The position numbers and the translations under genes are program-made. A stretch of DNA of 64,000 bases from Nonomuraea guangzhouensis (GTDB lineage: Bacteria; Actinomycetota; Actinomycetes; Streptosporangiales; Streptosporangiaceae): assembly GCF_019396345.1 (NCBI RefSeq), contig NZ_JAHKRM010000004.1, positions 310,001 to 374,000 on the forward strand, read 5' to 3'. Positions 42,967 to 53,290 of this stretch are shown piece by piece (positions within the stretch are counted from its first letter, which is position 1; each line of letters opens with the position of its first letter). The notes beneath the pieces were generated by a model. The model was not told where the DNA came from and ran no database searches. It was given only the letters and a program-made list of their open reading frames with translations.

Positions 42967-44103
42967 TCAGACGCCGCTGAAGACGCGGTTGACGTCGGCC
43001 GTGGCGAGTACGCCGTAGATCTCGCCGCCGCGCTCCACGAGCAGGTATTCGCCGGCGGGGGCCTCGCGCATGGCGTCGATGAGCGCCTCCCCCGTCAGGT
43101 CGGCGGCCAGCACCATGGACGGCTCCAGGGACTTGGCCATGGAGCCGGCGTTCACCCAGGGGCGGCGGTGCTCAGGGGTGGCCTGGACGGACGCCTCGTG
43201 CACGATCGCGACGGGGCGGCCCTCGTGGTCGACCACGACGAGCGCGCCGGCCCGCTTCTCGGCGGCCTGGCGCAGCGCCTCCGACAGCGGGGTCTCGGCG
43301 GCGACGGGGATCGCCCTGCGGGCCAGGGTGCGCGCGTTGACCTGCGGGATCCTGGCGCGGATGCGGGCCACGCGCAGCGACTGGGTGGCGCCGAGCCAGA
43401 TGAAGGAGGCCAGCACCAGCGGCCACAGCAGGTCGCGGGGGTCGACTTCCTGCCCACTCATCAACGACATGGCGAACGGCGAGGCGACCAGCAGCACGGC
43501 CAGCACCCTGCCGCCCCAGGCGGCGGCCACGGTGCCGGAGCCGGCGTTGCTGGTCAGCTTCCAGACTCCGGCGCGCAGCATCCGGCCGCCGTCGAGCGGC
43601 AGTCCGGGCAGCAGGTTGAACACGCCCACGATGAGGTTGGCCACCCAGAGCTGCCAGATCAGCACCTCGGGGATGCCGCCCCCGTTGACCAGGTAGACGT
43701 CGGCGGCCAGGCCGATCCCGGCCAGGCCGAGCGAGAGGGCGGGGCCGGCGGCCGCGACCATGAACTCCTTGCCGGGGGTCGGCGGCTCCTTCTCGATCTC
43801 CGACACGCCGCCCAGGAGGTAGAGGGTGATCCGGCGGACCGGCAGGCCGTACGACTTGGCCAGCACGCTGTGGGCCAGCTCGTGCAGCAGGACCGAGACG
43901 TAGAGGAGGACGGCGAAGACGAAGGCGACGGCGTAGGCGGCGGTGGCGTCGAGCTCGGGCAGCATGCTGCGCACCCGGTCACCGAACATCCAGGTGATGA
44001 AGGCCGCGACGATGAACCACGTCCACGACACGTAGACCGGGATGCCGAACGGCTTTCCCATCCGAAGACCGGAAAATTCCTGCTGCGGGCTCTGCTCGCT
44101 CAC
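42967..44103 (-). CDS. M50 site-2-type membrane metalloprotease with CBS domains
   Basis: The 378-residue intramembrane protease has zinc ligands in LLHELAHSVLAKSYGLP (HExxH near residue 68) and NLLPGLPLDGGRMLRAG (the Asp ligand of the NxxPxxPLDGG motif). A pair of CBS domains (from ~235: PVAAETPLSEALRQAAEKRA; SMVLAADLTGEALIDAMREA) probably senses a nucleotide or ionic signal. Relatives cleave membrane-bound anti-sigma factors or other membrane proteins. GTG at 44103 starts the gene, which is divergent from the RecB-like nuclease (114 bp). Confidence 0.92.
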   Translation of the reverse strand: MSEQSPQQEFSGLRMGKPFGIPVYVSWTWFIVAAFITWMFGDRVRSMLPELDATAAYAVAFVFAVLLYVSVLLHELAHSVLAKSYGLPVRRITLYLLGGVSEIEKEPPTPGKEFMVAAAGPALSLGLAGIGLAADVYLVNGGGIPEVLIWQLWVANLIVGVFNLLPGLPLDGGRMLRAGVWKLTSNAGSGTVAAAWGGRVLAVLLVASPFAMSLMSGQEVDPRDLLWPLVLASFIWLGATQSLRVARIRARIPQVNARTLARRAIPVAAETPLSEALRQAAEKRAGALVVVDHEGRPVAIVHEASVQATPEHRRPWVNAGSMAKSLEPSMVLAADLTGEALIDAMREAPAGEYLLVERGGEIYGVLATADVNRVFSGV

Positions 44104-44187
44104 CGCGCTCCTTGCCGTCCAATACGTGCTGTCGCTGCCTTGATGCTACGCGCCGGATAGGGTGATCCCCGCTTCGCGGGCCCTATT

Positions 44188-44210
44188 CTGTCGGGCTCTT
44201 GACCTAGAGT
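44188..44210 (+). promoter_or_regulatory. RecA-NDp (PafBC)-type promoter of the RecB-like gene
   Basis: CTGTCGGGC (44188-44196), eight bases, then TAGAGT (44205-44210). This fits the DNA-damage promoter motif known from mycobacteria (tTGTCRgtg-N8-TAnnnT), with the TGTCR core, N8 spacing and TAnnnT all matching. The ATG at 44218 is 7 bases past the -10, so transcription would begin at or next to the start codon (leaderless). A bulged GC hairpin (44156-44186) lies just upstream. Confidence 0.6.
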
Positions 44211-44217
44211 GCGGTGC

Positions 44218-45078
44218 ATGACGTTGACCGAACCGGTGATCATCGGAGCCCTCTCCCCCTCCCGGGCGGGCGACTTCATGACCTGTCCACTGCTCTACCG
44301 CTTCCGCGTGATCGACCAGTTGCCGGAGAAACCCTCCCCGGCCGCCGTGCGCGGCACGGTGATCCACGCGGTCCTGGAGCGACTGTACGACCTGCCCGCG
44401 CCGCGCCGGTCGGTGGCGGCGGCGCTGGAGCTGCTGGCGCCCCAGTGGGAGCGGCTGCTGGCCGACGACCCCCACTACGCGGAGATGTTCGCCGACGACG
44501 CCGAGCAGGCGACGTGGCTGGCTCAGGCGCGGGAGATGCTGGAGCGTTATTTCACGCTGGAGGACCCGACCCGGCTGGAGCCCGCCGAGCGGGAGCTCTA
44601 TGTGGAGGCGGTCCTCGACGGCGGCCTCATGCTGCGCGGCTACGTCGACCGGCTCGATGTGGCGCCGACCGGCGAGGTGCGGGTCGTCGACTACAAGACC
44701 GGCAGCGCGCCGGGCCCCGACTTCGAGGCCAAGGCGCTGTTCCAGATGAAGTTCTACGCGCTGGTGCTGTGGCGGCTGCGTGGCTCGGTGCCCAGGCTGC
44801 TGCAGCTGGTCTACCTGGGTGGCGGCGGCGAGGTGCTGCGTTACGCGCCCGACGAGGCCGACCTGCTGGCCACCGAGCGCAAGGTGCGGGCGCTGTGGAC
44901 GGCGATCGAGCGGTCGCTGGAGTCGGGTGAGTGGCGGGCGCGGCGCAGCCGGCTGTGCGACTGGTGCGACTATCAGGCGCTCTGTCCGGAGTTCGGCGGC
45001 ACGCCGCCGCCGGTGCCCGACCGGCAGCCGGGCGACACGGTCAGGAGCAGCCGGCGGGCGGCCACGGACGAGTTGTAG
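44218..45078 (+). CDS. RecB-family PD-(D/E)XK nuclease with Fe-S cluster cysteines
   Basis: The 286-residue nuclease of the RecB/Cas4-like superfamily has the catalytic core in GTVIHAVLERLYD (His), VRVVDYKTGSAPG (Asp and the K of DYKTG) and ALFQMKFYALVLWRL (QxxxY). One cysteine near the N-terminus (C23, MTCPLLYRF) and three near the C-terminus (C247, C250, C256: LCDWCDYQALC) form the usual 4Fe-4S site. It probably processes DNA ends. It is the counterpart of Rv2119 by position. ATG at 44218 follows a PafBC-type promoter; GTG at 44209 is the alternative. Confidence 0.9.
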   Translation: MTLTEPVIIGALSPSRAGDFMTCPLLYRFRVIDQLPEKPSPAAVRGTVIHAVLERLYDLPAPRRSVAAALELLAPQWERLLADDPHYAEMFADDAEQATWLAQAREMLERYFTLEDPTRLEPAERELYVEAVLDGGLMLRGYVDRLDVAPTGEVRVVDYKTGSAPGPDFEAKALFQMKFYALVLWRLRGSVPRLLQLVYLGGGGEVLRYAPDEADLLATERKVRALWTAIERSLESGEWRARRSRLCDWCDYQALCPEFGGTPPPVPDRQPGDTVRSSRRAATDEL

Positions 45079-45139
45079 GAGGGCGGCTCTCCTCCCCTGG
45101 GAGGAGGTTCCGGGCTTTCACCTGGGCCTACAGTGAAGC

Positions 45140-46315
45140 GTGCGCATCGACCGGGCCATGTTCCATGACACAGTGCTCGCCGTGGTGCTGGCGGCGGGCT
45201 CGGTCGGGCTCTTCCTCTATTCCGACTCGGCCTGGCTGGAGCCGGGCGGGCTGCCGATCGACGGGATGCGGGGCGCCGATCCGTTCGGCGCCGTGCTGGT
45301 GGCGCTGGTGTGCGCGCCGGTCGCGGTGCGCAGGCGCTGGCCGCTGGCGGGTCTGTGCGCCGGGCTGGTGCCCGAGACGCTGCTGACCGCGCTCGGCTAC
45401 GGCGCCGGCGCGGCGGCCGTGGCGGGGCTGGTGCTGCTCTACTCGGTGGCCTCCTATCGCGGGCTGGCCATGGCGCTGGGCGCGCTGCTGCTGTCGTTCC
45501 TCGCCTACGCGCTCGGCGGGGCGGTGACTCCGATCACGGGGCGCAACTGGAGCGAGCACCTGGTGGTGCTCATCGTGCTCCTGGCGGTCTGGGGGGCCGG
45601 GCGGAGCCTGCGGCTGCGCCGCGCCTACCTGGAGGAGCTGAAGGACCGTGCGGCCCGGCTGGAGCGCGCCTCCGCGGCCGACACGCGGGCCGCGCGGGCC
45701 GAGGAGCGCTCGAGGATCGCCCGCGAGCTGCACGACGTCGTGGCCCATCACGTGAGCGTGATGACGGTGCAGGCGGCGGCCGCGCGCCGGGTGCTCGCCT
45801 CCGATCCCGATCTGGCGCGTGAGGCGCTGTCGGCGATCGAGCACACGGGCCGGATGGCGATGACCGAGATGCGCAACATCGTGGGCGTGCTGCGCACCGA
45901 CGCCCGTGCCGAGCTGGGGCCGCAGCCGGGGATGCAGGACCTGCCGGCGCTGGTGGAGCAGATGCGGGAGGCGGGGCTGGCCACGCGGCTGTCGGTCGAG
46001 GGCGATGCCCGGCCGATCCCGGCCGGGGTCGATCTGGCCGCCTACCGGCTGATCCAGGAGGGTCTGACGAACAGCCTGCGGCACGCCGGTCCGGGCGCCA
46101 AGGCCGTGGTGACCGTACGACATGATCCGCGTGAGCTGGACGTGCGGGTGGAGGACGACGGGCGGGGGGCGGCGAGCCTTTCCGGGCAGCCAGGGCATGG
46201 TTTGGTGGGCATTCGTGAGCGAGTTGCCCTCTATGGTGGAATCCTCAGCATCGGTCCGCGACCGGGGGGCGGTTTCGAGGTGCGCGCGAGGTTTCCGTTG
46301 AAGGACTCACCATGA
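45140..46315 (+). CDS. NarL/DesK-type sensor histidine kinase
   Basis: The 391-residue membrane kinase has four or five hydrophobic segments in residues ~5-155, a short coiled linker (LKDRAARLERASAADTRAAR), the HisKA_3 phosphoacceptor RSRIARELHDVVAHHVSVM, and an HATPase domain (AYRLIQEGLTNSLRHAGPGA; VEDDGRGA; GLVGIRERVALYGG). It phosphorylates the response regulator encoded next. GTG at 45140 is the start. The stop overlaps the regulator ATG (ATGA). The stimulus is unknown. Confidence 0.92.
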   Translation: MRIDRAMFHDTVLAVVLAAGSVGLFLYSDSAWLEPGGLPIDGMRGADPFGAVLVALVCAPVAVRRRWPLAGLCAGLVPETLLTALGYGAGAAAVAGLVLLYSVASYRGLAMALGALLLSFLAYALGGAVTPITGRNWSEHLVVLIVLLAVWGAGRSLRLRRAYLEELKDRAARLERASAADTRAARAEERSRIARELHDVVAHHVSVMTVQAAAARRVLASDPDLAREALSAIEHTGRMAMTEMRNIVGVLRTDARAELGPQPGMQDLPALVEQMREAGLATRLSVEGDARPIPAGVDLAAYRLIQEGLTNSLRHAGPGAKAVVTVRHDPRELDVRVEDDGRGAASLSGQPGHGLVGIRERVALYGGILSIGPRPGGGFEVRARFPLKDSP

Positions 46316-46995
46316 CGATCAGGGTGCTGCTGGTGGACGACCAGCCGCTGCTGCGCACCGGGTTCCGCCTGATACTCGAGGCCGAGCCCGACCTCACGGT
46401 GGTGGGGCAGGCCGGTGACGGCAAGGACGCGCAGGAGCAGACGCGGGCGCTGCTGCCCGACGTGGTGCTGATGGACATCCGGATGCCCGGGGTCGACGGC
46501 ATCGAGGCGACCCGCAGGATCGTGCGCGAGGCAGCGCCGACGGCCCACGTGCCGAAGGTGCTGGTGCTGACGACGTTCGACCTGGACGAGTACATCGTGG
46601 AGGCGCTGCGGGCCGGCGCGTCCGGGTTCCTGCTGAAGGACGTGCCGCCGGACGAGCTGGTGCAGGCGATCCGGGTGGTGGCGGCGGGCGACGCCATCGT
46701 GGCGCCGAGCGTGACGCGCCGGTTGCTGGACCGGTTCGCGAAACGGCTGCCGTCGGCGTACGAGCAGGCGACCCCGGCGCGGCTCGACCGGCTGACCGAG
46801 CGGGAGCTGGAGGTGCTGCGGCTGATCGCCAAGGGGATGTCCAACGCGGAGATCGCCAGGAAGCTGGTGGTCAGCGAGACGACCGTCAAGACGCACGTCG
46901 GCAACGTGCTCACCAAGCTGGGCCTGCGCGACCGCGTGCAGGCGGTCGTCCTAGCCTATGAGACCGGGCTGGCCACGCCGGGCGGCGTTTCCTGA
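46312..46995 (+). CDS. NarL-family response regulator
   Basis: The 227-residue regulator has an N-terminal receiver domain (phosphorylation Asp in PDVVLMDIRMPGVDG, conserved Lys in SGFLLKDVPPDEL) and a C-terminal LuxR helix-turn-helix (LTERELEVLRLIAKGMSNAE; LVVSETTVKTHVGNVLTKLG). It forms a two-component system with the overlapping kinase gene. Such pairs often control adjacent transporters; here the neighbours downstream are convergent. Confidence 0.94.
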   Translation: MTIRVLLVDDQPLLRTGFRLILEAEPDLTVVGQAGDGKDAQEQTRALLPDVVLMDIRMPGVDGIEATRRIVREAAPTAHVPKVLVLTTFDLDEYIVEALRAGASGFLLKDVPPDELVQAIRVVAAGDAIVAPSVTRRLLDRFAKRLPSAYEQATPARLDRLTERELEVLRLIAKGMSNAEIARKLVVSETTVKTHVGNVLTKLGLRDRVQAVVLAYETGLATPGGVS

Positions 46996-47000
46996 GGCTT

Positions 47001-47031
47001 CACGGTCGGCGGCGGGGAGCCGCCGACCGTG
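47001..47031. terminator. Strong bidirectional terminator hairpin
   Basis: CACGGTCGGCGGC (47001-47013) and GCCGCCGACCGTG (47019-47031) form a perfect 13-bp stem with loop GGGGA, between the convergent response-regulator and oppF genes. Confidence 0.85.
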
Positions 47032-47057
47032 CCCATCGACCGTGCCCGGGGCAGGCG

Positions 47058-48079
<1,022 letters not shown>

Positions 48080-48083
<4 letters not shown>

Positions 48084-49114
48084 TGCGTCTCCAGCACTGG
48101 CTTGACTTCGTTCTCCCACAGCGTCCGCCGCTGCGTCCTGCTCAGGTGACAGCGCACCAGATGACCCGGGTCGGCCGGGGCCAGGGCCGGCACCTCGGCC
48201 TTGGACTGGCCGTCGGTCTGGTCGGAGTAGGGGCAGCGGGGGTGGAAGGCGCAGCCCGACGGCACGTTGATCAGTGACGGCGGGGTGCCCTTGACCGGCA
48301 GCAGCCGTTCGGTGGGCTCCCGGTCGAGGCGGGGCATCGAGCCCAGCAGGCCCCAGGTGTAGGGGTGCTCGGGCCGGTAGAAGATGTCGTCGGCCGAGCC
48401 GTACTCGATGCACTTGCCCGCGTACATGACCAGGATGTCGTTGGACAGCTCGGCCACCACGCCCAGGTCGTGGGTGATGATGATCAGCGCGGAGTTGAAC
48501 TCGCGCTGCAGGTCACGCATCAGGTCGAGGATCTGCGCCTGCACGGTCACGTCGAGCGCGGTGGTCGGCTCGTCGGCGATGAGCAGCTCGGGGTCGCACG
48601 AGAGCGCCATCGCGATCATGGCGCGCTGGCGCATGCCGCCCGAGAACTCGTGCGGGTAGGAGTCGACCCGGCGCTTGGGCTCGGGGATGCCGACCCGGCC
48701 CAGCATGTCGATGGCGTGCTTGCGGGCCACGCTCTTGGACACCTTGTGGTGGATGCGGTACGCCTCGATGATCTGGTCGCCCACCGTGTAGAAGGGGTGC
48801 ATCGACGACAGTGGATCCTGGAAGATCATCGCCATCTTCCGGCCGCGCAGCCGGCGCACGTGCTCCTGCGAGGCGGTGACGAGGTCTTCGCCGTCGAGCC
48901 AGATCTCGCCGGAGACGTTCGCGTTCTTGCCACGGTGCAGACCGAGGATGCCGAGGCTGGTGACCGACTTGCCCGATCCGGACTCGCCGACGATGCCCAG
49001 CGTCTTGCCGCGTTCGAGGCTGAAGGACAACCCGTCGACGGACTTGACCACGCCGTCGTCGGTCGAGAAGTGGATCTTCAGGTCCTTGACGTCGAGAAAG
49101 GCGCTCTCGCTCAC
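48080..49114 (-). CDS. oppD: Oligopeptide ABC transporter ATP-binding protein OppD
   Basis: The 344-residue ATPase has Walker [15 protein letters not shown]-loop [17 protein letters not shown], signature [17 protein letters not shown], Walker [21 protein letters not shown] and the C-terminal [18 protein letters not shown] element. OppD and OppF form the nucleotide-binding dimer. GTG at 49114 overlaps the permease stop. Confidence 0.92.
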
Positions 49115-50124
49115 GTCAGCCTCACTCTCGGGTCAACCACCGCGTAGAGCAGGTCGACGATCAGATTGGCCACGATGATGAAGGCCGCCGCGGTCAGCGT
49201 GACGCCCATCACCTGGGGAAGGTCGTTGTTGTTGATGGCGTCGACCGCGTACTTGCCGATGCCGGGCAGCGAGAACGTGCTCTCGGTGAGCACGGCGCCG
49301 CCGAGCAGCAGGCCCAGGTCGAGGCCGAACATGGTCATCACCGGCGTGAGCGTGGCACGCAGGCCGTGTTTGACGACCACCATGCGTTCGGGCAGGCCTT
49401 TGGCCCGTGCCGTGCGGATGTAGTCCTCCGACATGGTCTCCAGCATGCCTGCTCTGGTGAGCCGGGCATAACCGGCGGCGTACAGGAAGGCCAGCGTCAC
49501 CCACGGCAGGATGAGGTTGTTCGCCCAGGTGAGCGGGTCTTCCGTGAACGGCACCCAGTCGGCGACGTCGCCGACCAGGCCGAGCTGGTCGCGGAAGATG
49601 GCCAGCGACACGATGCCGGTGAAGAAGATGGGCAGCGACACGCCCGCCAGGGCCACGCCCATCGAGAGGCGGTCGAAGAAGCTGCCGCGCCGCAGCGCCG
49701 ACAGCACGCCCGTCGAGACACCGAACACCACCCACACCACGGCCGCGCCGAGCGCGAGCGACAGCGTGATCGGCAGCCGGTCGAGCAGGTCGGGCAGCAC
49801 CGGGTTCTGGGTGACGTAGGAATAGCCGAAGCACGGGGCGGGGCAGTGCTCGACGCCGGGACCGTAGTTGCGGTCCACGCCGAGGAAGATGCCCTTCACG
49901 AACCGCCCGTACTGCACGACCAGCGGGTCGTTGAAGCCCAGCCTGACGGCGGCCTCGTGGATCATCTGATCGTTGGCGGCCTTGCCCACATAGCGGGAAG
50001 CGAGGTCGTCAGCGGACATCCCGGCGAGCCGCGGGACGAGAAAGAAGATGGCGAACGTCGCGATGCTCACCACGAAGAGCAGCATGACGGCCGCTATCAA
50101 CCGTCTGATGATGTATGTGGCCAC
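49111..50124 (-). CDS. oppB: Oligopeptide ABC transporter permease OppB
   Basis: The 337-residue permease has the family start MATYIIRRLIAAVMLLFVVS, six predicted membrane segments, the EAA loop EDYIRTARAKGLPERMVVVK and LLLGGAVLTESTFSLPGIGK. A long extracytoplasmic loop (residues ~35-110) is rich in aromatics. It partners OppC. The 93-bp gap from oppA contains a strong hairpin that may reduce expression of this and later genes relative to oppA. Confidence 0.92.
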   Translation of the reverse strand: MATYIIRRLIAAVMLLFVVSIATFAIFFLVPRLAGMSADDLASRYVGKAANDQMIHEAAVRLGFNDPLVVQYGRFVKGIFLGVDRNYGPGVEHCPAPCFGYSYVTQNPVLPDLLDRLPITLSLALGAAVVWVVFGVSTGVLSALRRGSFFDRLSMGVALAGVSLPIFFTGIVSLAIFRDQLGLVGDVADWVPFTEDPLTWANNLILPWVTLAFLYAAGYARLTRAGMLETMSEDYIRTARAKGLPERMVVVKHGLRATLTPVMTMFGLDLGLLLGGAVLTESTFSLPGIGKYAVDAINNNDLPQVMGVTLTAAAFIIVANLIVDLLYAVVDPRVRLT

Positions 50125-50137
50125 TGATCTCGGCTAT

Positions 50138-50166
50138 GGCGGCCGGGCCTTGTGGGCCCGGCCGCC
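50138..50166 (-). terminator. 12-bp hairpin between oppA and oppB (partial terminator/attenuator)
   Basis: GGCGGCCGGGCC (50138-50149) and GGCCCGGCCGCC (50155-50166) are perfectly complementary with loop TTGTG. The operon continues beyond it, so it most likely acts as a partial terminator, or as an mRNA-end stabiliser that raises the binding-protein to permease ratio. Such internal hairpins are common after binding-protein genes. Confidence 0.75.
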
Positions 50167-50217
50167 GAAGCCTTCACCTGCTTTCGACGAACGTTCCGGA
50201 GGTTTTCCCGGACCGGG

Positions 50218-51984
50218 TTACTGGGTGCTGAGCGTCAGGAACTCGTACATCCCGAAGTTCTGGCTGACGAACGCGTTCTTCAGCGTCGGCGGCCGGTAGA
50301 ACAGGCCGTGCGCCCAGACGTAGGGCAGGATGAACGCGTCGTCGCTGACCTTCTTGTCGACCGAGGCCCAGATCGCGTTGCGCTTGGTGGCGTCCTGCTC
50401 AGCCGCGGCCTGGTCGATCAGCTTGTCGATCTCCGGGTCCTTCACGCCGAGGTTGGTGTTGCCCGCGGCACGGATGACGCGGCTGTCGACGATCTGCTGG
50501 AAGAAGCCGAAGCCCTCGGGGTAGTCGGCGCCCCAGCCGTAGACCATGAGGCCCAGGCCGTTCTTCTTGGCGAAGTCGGGCTTGCCGGCGTACAGCTTGA
50601 AGTAGTCACCCTGCGGGTAGCCCTTGACCTCCAGCTTGATGCCGACGCGGCCGAGCGACTGCTGCAGCGCCTCGGCGGTCTGCTTCTCCGCCGCGCGCTC
50701 GACGCGGAAGGAGATGGTGGTGCTGAAGCCGTTGGGCTGGTTGCAGGCCTTCAGCTCTTCCTTCGCCTTGTTCACGTCGCCGCCGGGGTTGGCCTCGACG
50801 CCGTAGAGGTCGTTCTTCTCATAACCGGTCATCTTCGACGGCATGAGGCTGAGAGCGATCTCACCACCGGCGTCGGGACCGCCGTAGGCGCCCTGGATCG
50901 CGGAGCGGTCGGCAGCGTACATCACGGCCTTGCGGCAGTGGATGTTGTCCAGCGGCGGCACGTCCGCGTTGAGGTTGGTGAACCAGGTGCGGTCGAGCGG
51001 CGCGGAGTCGGCGTACTGCTTGACCTTGGGGTCGGTCAGCAGGGTCTTACGGGCGTTGGCCCCGACACCGGTGCTGTTGATCTTGACGTCGATCTTGCCC
51101 GAGAGCAGGCGCTGGTCGAGGTCGTCCTCGTTCTGACCGAGCAGCACCTCGACCGAGTCGTTGAGCTGCTTGCGGTTGGGGTCGGTCGCCGCGTCCCAGT
51201 TCGGGTTCTTGACCAGCTCGATGCGCTTGCCGAGCTCGTGGGCCTTGAACATGTACGGGCCGGTCGCGACCGGGTGCTCCTTGTACTTGGTGCCCGTGTC
51301 CTTGGCCGCCGGCACCGGGGCCGTCGACGGGAGCATGGCGAAGTAGTCGAAGCCGCCGTAGGCCTTCTTCAGATGGAAGACGACCGTCTGGTCATCGGGC
51401 GTTTCAACGCCCTTCCAGGAGTCGAGCTTGTCCTTCATCTTGTACGGGCCGGTGTAGTCGCCGTTGTCCAGCCAGTCGTTGAAGTAGGTCGGGCCGCTGG
51501 GCAGGATCTCCTTGTCCAGCGAACGGGCCACTGCGTACTTCACGTCCTTGGACGTCACCGGGGTGCCGTCCTCGAACTTGATGCCCGCGCGCAGCTTGTA
51601 CGTCCAGGTCTTGCCACCGTCGCTGGGCTTGCCGAGGTCCTCGGCAAGGTCACCGACGAGCTGGAGGCCCTCCTCGCCCGGCACCGGCTTGAACATGGTC
51701 AGCGCGCGAGTGTAGAGCCGGGAGAAGTTCCACGCGTAGCCGTAGTACTGGTCGCCGGGGTCAACCGAGTCGAAGTCTCCCGGCATGCCCATGTGCAGCG
51801 TGCCACCCGTCTTGGTGGACGGGTTGACGACCTGCGTCACTCCAGCGTTGTACTGGCTGGCGGGCGCCTCGGCGGTGTCACCGCCGTTCTTCTTGGTAGA
51901 GCCGCCACCGCCACCACACGCGGAGACGACCAGGGCAAGAGCAGCGGTGATCGCGACCGCCGACGCCGTGGATCTTATCTTCAT
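50218..51984 (-). CDS. oppA: Oligopeptide-binding lipoprotein OppA
   Basis: The 588-residue extracellular lipoprotein has a signal peptide with lipobox (LVVSAC, Cys ~23) and a Gly-rich tether. The SBP_bac_5 fold follows: GGTLHMGMPGDFDSVDPGDQ, YTRALTMFKPVPGEEGLQLV, TWTYKLRAGIKFEDGTPVTS. It binds peptides for import by OppBCDF. ATG at 51984 starts it, 56 bp after the oppC stop. Confidence 0.93.
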   Translation of the reverse strand: MKIRSTASAVAITAALALVVSACGGGGGSTKKNGGDTAEAPASQYNAGVTQVVNPSTKTGGTLHMGMPGDFDSVDPGDQYYGYAWNFSRLYTRALTMFKPVPGEEGLQLVGDLAEDLGKPSDGGKTWTYKLRAGIKFEDGTPVTSKDVKYAVARSLDKEILPSGPTYFNDWLDNGDYTGPYKMKDKLDSWKGVETPDDQTVVFHLKKAYGGFDYFAMLPSTAPVPAAKDTGTKYKEHPVATGPYMFKAHELGKRIELVKNPNWDAATDPNRKQLNDSVEVLLGQNEDDLDQRLLSGKIDVKINSTGVGANARKTLLTDPKVKQYADSAPLDRTWFTNLNADVPPLDNIHCRKAVMYAADRSAIQGAYGGPDAGGEIALSLMPSKMTGYEKNDLYGVEANPGGDVNKAKEELKACNQPNGFSTTISFRVERAAEKQTAEALQQSLGRVGIKLEVKGYPQGDYFKLYAGKPDFAKKNGLGLMVYGWGADYPEGFGFFQQIVDSRVIRAAGNTNLGVKDPEIDKLIDQAAAEQDATKRNAIWASVDKKVSDDAFILPYVWAHGLFYRPPTLKNAFVSQNFGMYEFLTLSTQ

Positions 51985-52040
51985 CGACCTGACACACCCC
52001 TTGTATCTAGGAGTAGAGAAATTGCGGATAACTCACGAGG

Positions 52041-53039
52041 TCATCGAGCCTTGGGATCGAAGGCGTCCCTCAGGCCATCACCGAGCAGGTTGAACGCCAG
52101 CACGGTGACGAAGATCGCGAGACCGGGAAAGAGCATGAAGTTGGGCGCCACGTCGTAGTTGTGGACCGCCTCGGCCAACATGCCTCCCCACGTCGGGGTC
52201 GGCGGCCGCACACCCACGCCGAGGAAGGACAACGCGGCCTCGAACAGGATGTTCGACGGGATGAGCAGCGTCGAATAGACCAGGATCGGGGCCAGCAGGT
52301 TCGGCAGGATCTCCTTGAACAAGATCACATGGTTGCGCGCGCCCAGGCTCCTGGAGGCGTCGACGAACTCCCGCTCACGCAGAGACAGCGTCTGACCTCG
52401 AATAATACGCCCTATGTAGGGCCAGTTGAAGAAGCCGATGATGAACACGAGCAAGCTGATCCTCAGCGTGTCACCGGACATCCCGAACGCCTTGTCGGGG
52501 ATCACCCCGCCGAGCGCCAGCGCGAACACCAGCAGCGGGAAGGCGAGGAAGATGTCCATGAGCCGGCTGATGACCGTGTCGACCCAGCCGCCGAAGAAAC
52601 CGGCGATCATCCCGAACACGGCGCCGAGCACGACACACAGCAGCGTCGCGAAGAACGCGATGAGCAGCGAGACGCGCGCGCCGTAGAGGATCCGGCTGAA
52701 CAGGTCGCGGCCCGTGGTGGGCTCGACCCCGAACAGGAAGTCCTTGCTGATGCCGCCGAACGTGCCGAGCGGCGCCTGGATGGCCGGGTCGATCTTCTCC
52801 CGGTGCCATTCCGCCGGTGGGTGGCCGAACCACGACACCAGCAGCGGCGCGAAGACGGCGACGAGGATCAGCACGATGATGACGATCCCGCCGACCATCG
52901 CGACCCTGTCGCGCTTCAGCCGCATCCATGCGATCTGGCCAAGGGAACGCCCTCGGATGACTGAGGAGTCCGCGCCCTCCAGAACGGTTTCCGGTCCGGC
53001 GTCTATCGCCGAGCCCGGAACATCGAGCGGTGCGGTCAT
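52041..53039 (-). CDS. oppC: Oligopeptide ABC transporter permease OppC
   Basis: The 332-residue permease has a cytoplasmic N-terminal OppC_N region (SLGQIAWMRLKRDRVAMVGG), six membrane segments and the EAA loop EREFVDASRSLGARNHVILF. The C-terminal LSFLGVGVRPPTPTWGGMLA is characteristic. It is the first gene of the operon (order C-A-B-D-F), an uncommon arrangement since oppA usually leads. The promoter should lie in 53040-53290, where I see no convincing consensus. Confidence 0.92.
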   Translation of the reverse strand: MTAPLDVPGSAIDAGPETVLEGADSSVIRGRSLGQIAWMRLKRDRVAMVGGIVIIVLILVAVFAPLLVSWFGHPPAEWHREKIDPAIQAPLGTFGGISKDFLFGVEPTTGRDLFSRILYGARVSLLIAFFATLLCVVLGAVFGMIAGFFGGWVDTVISRLMDIFLAFPLLVFALALGGVIPDKAFGMSGDTLRISLLVFIIGFFNWPYIGRIIRGQTLSLREREFVDASRSLGARNHVILFKEILPNLLAPILVYSTLLIPSNILFEAALSFLGVGVRPPTPTWGGMLAEAVHNYDVAPNFMLFPGLAIFVTVLAFNLLGDGLRDAFDPKAR

Positions 53040-53290
53040 GCCAGTAGCCCCCTGGATTCCAGACGACGTCGTCCGTGTGGGCGCGGTCCCGATCAGGTTA
53101 GTGCGCCGCGCTGATGAAGTCGCGAGTCGCGGCCTCAGGAGGCAGAATCTATGGCCTGAGCTGCTATGACCAGTCCCTCAGGGCCCGATGTGGCTTAACT
53201 GTGATTGACGCGAAACTCATTCGTATCGATCTTGACGTGAATGTCTACAGGCAGTCCCGGTTAAGTCTCGGAACTGTGACACACATCGGG

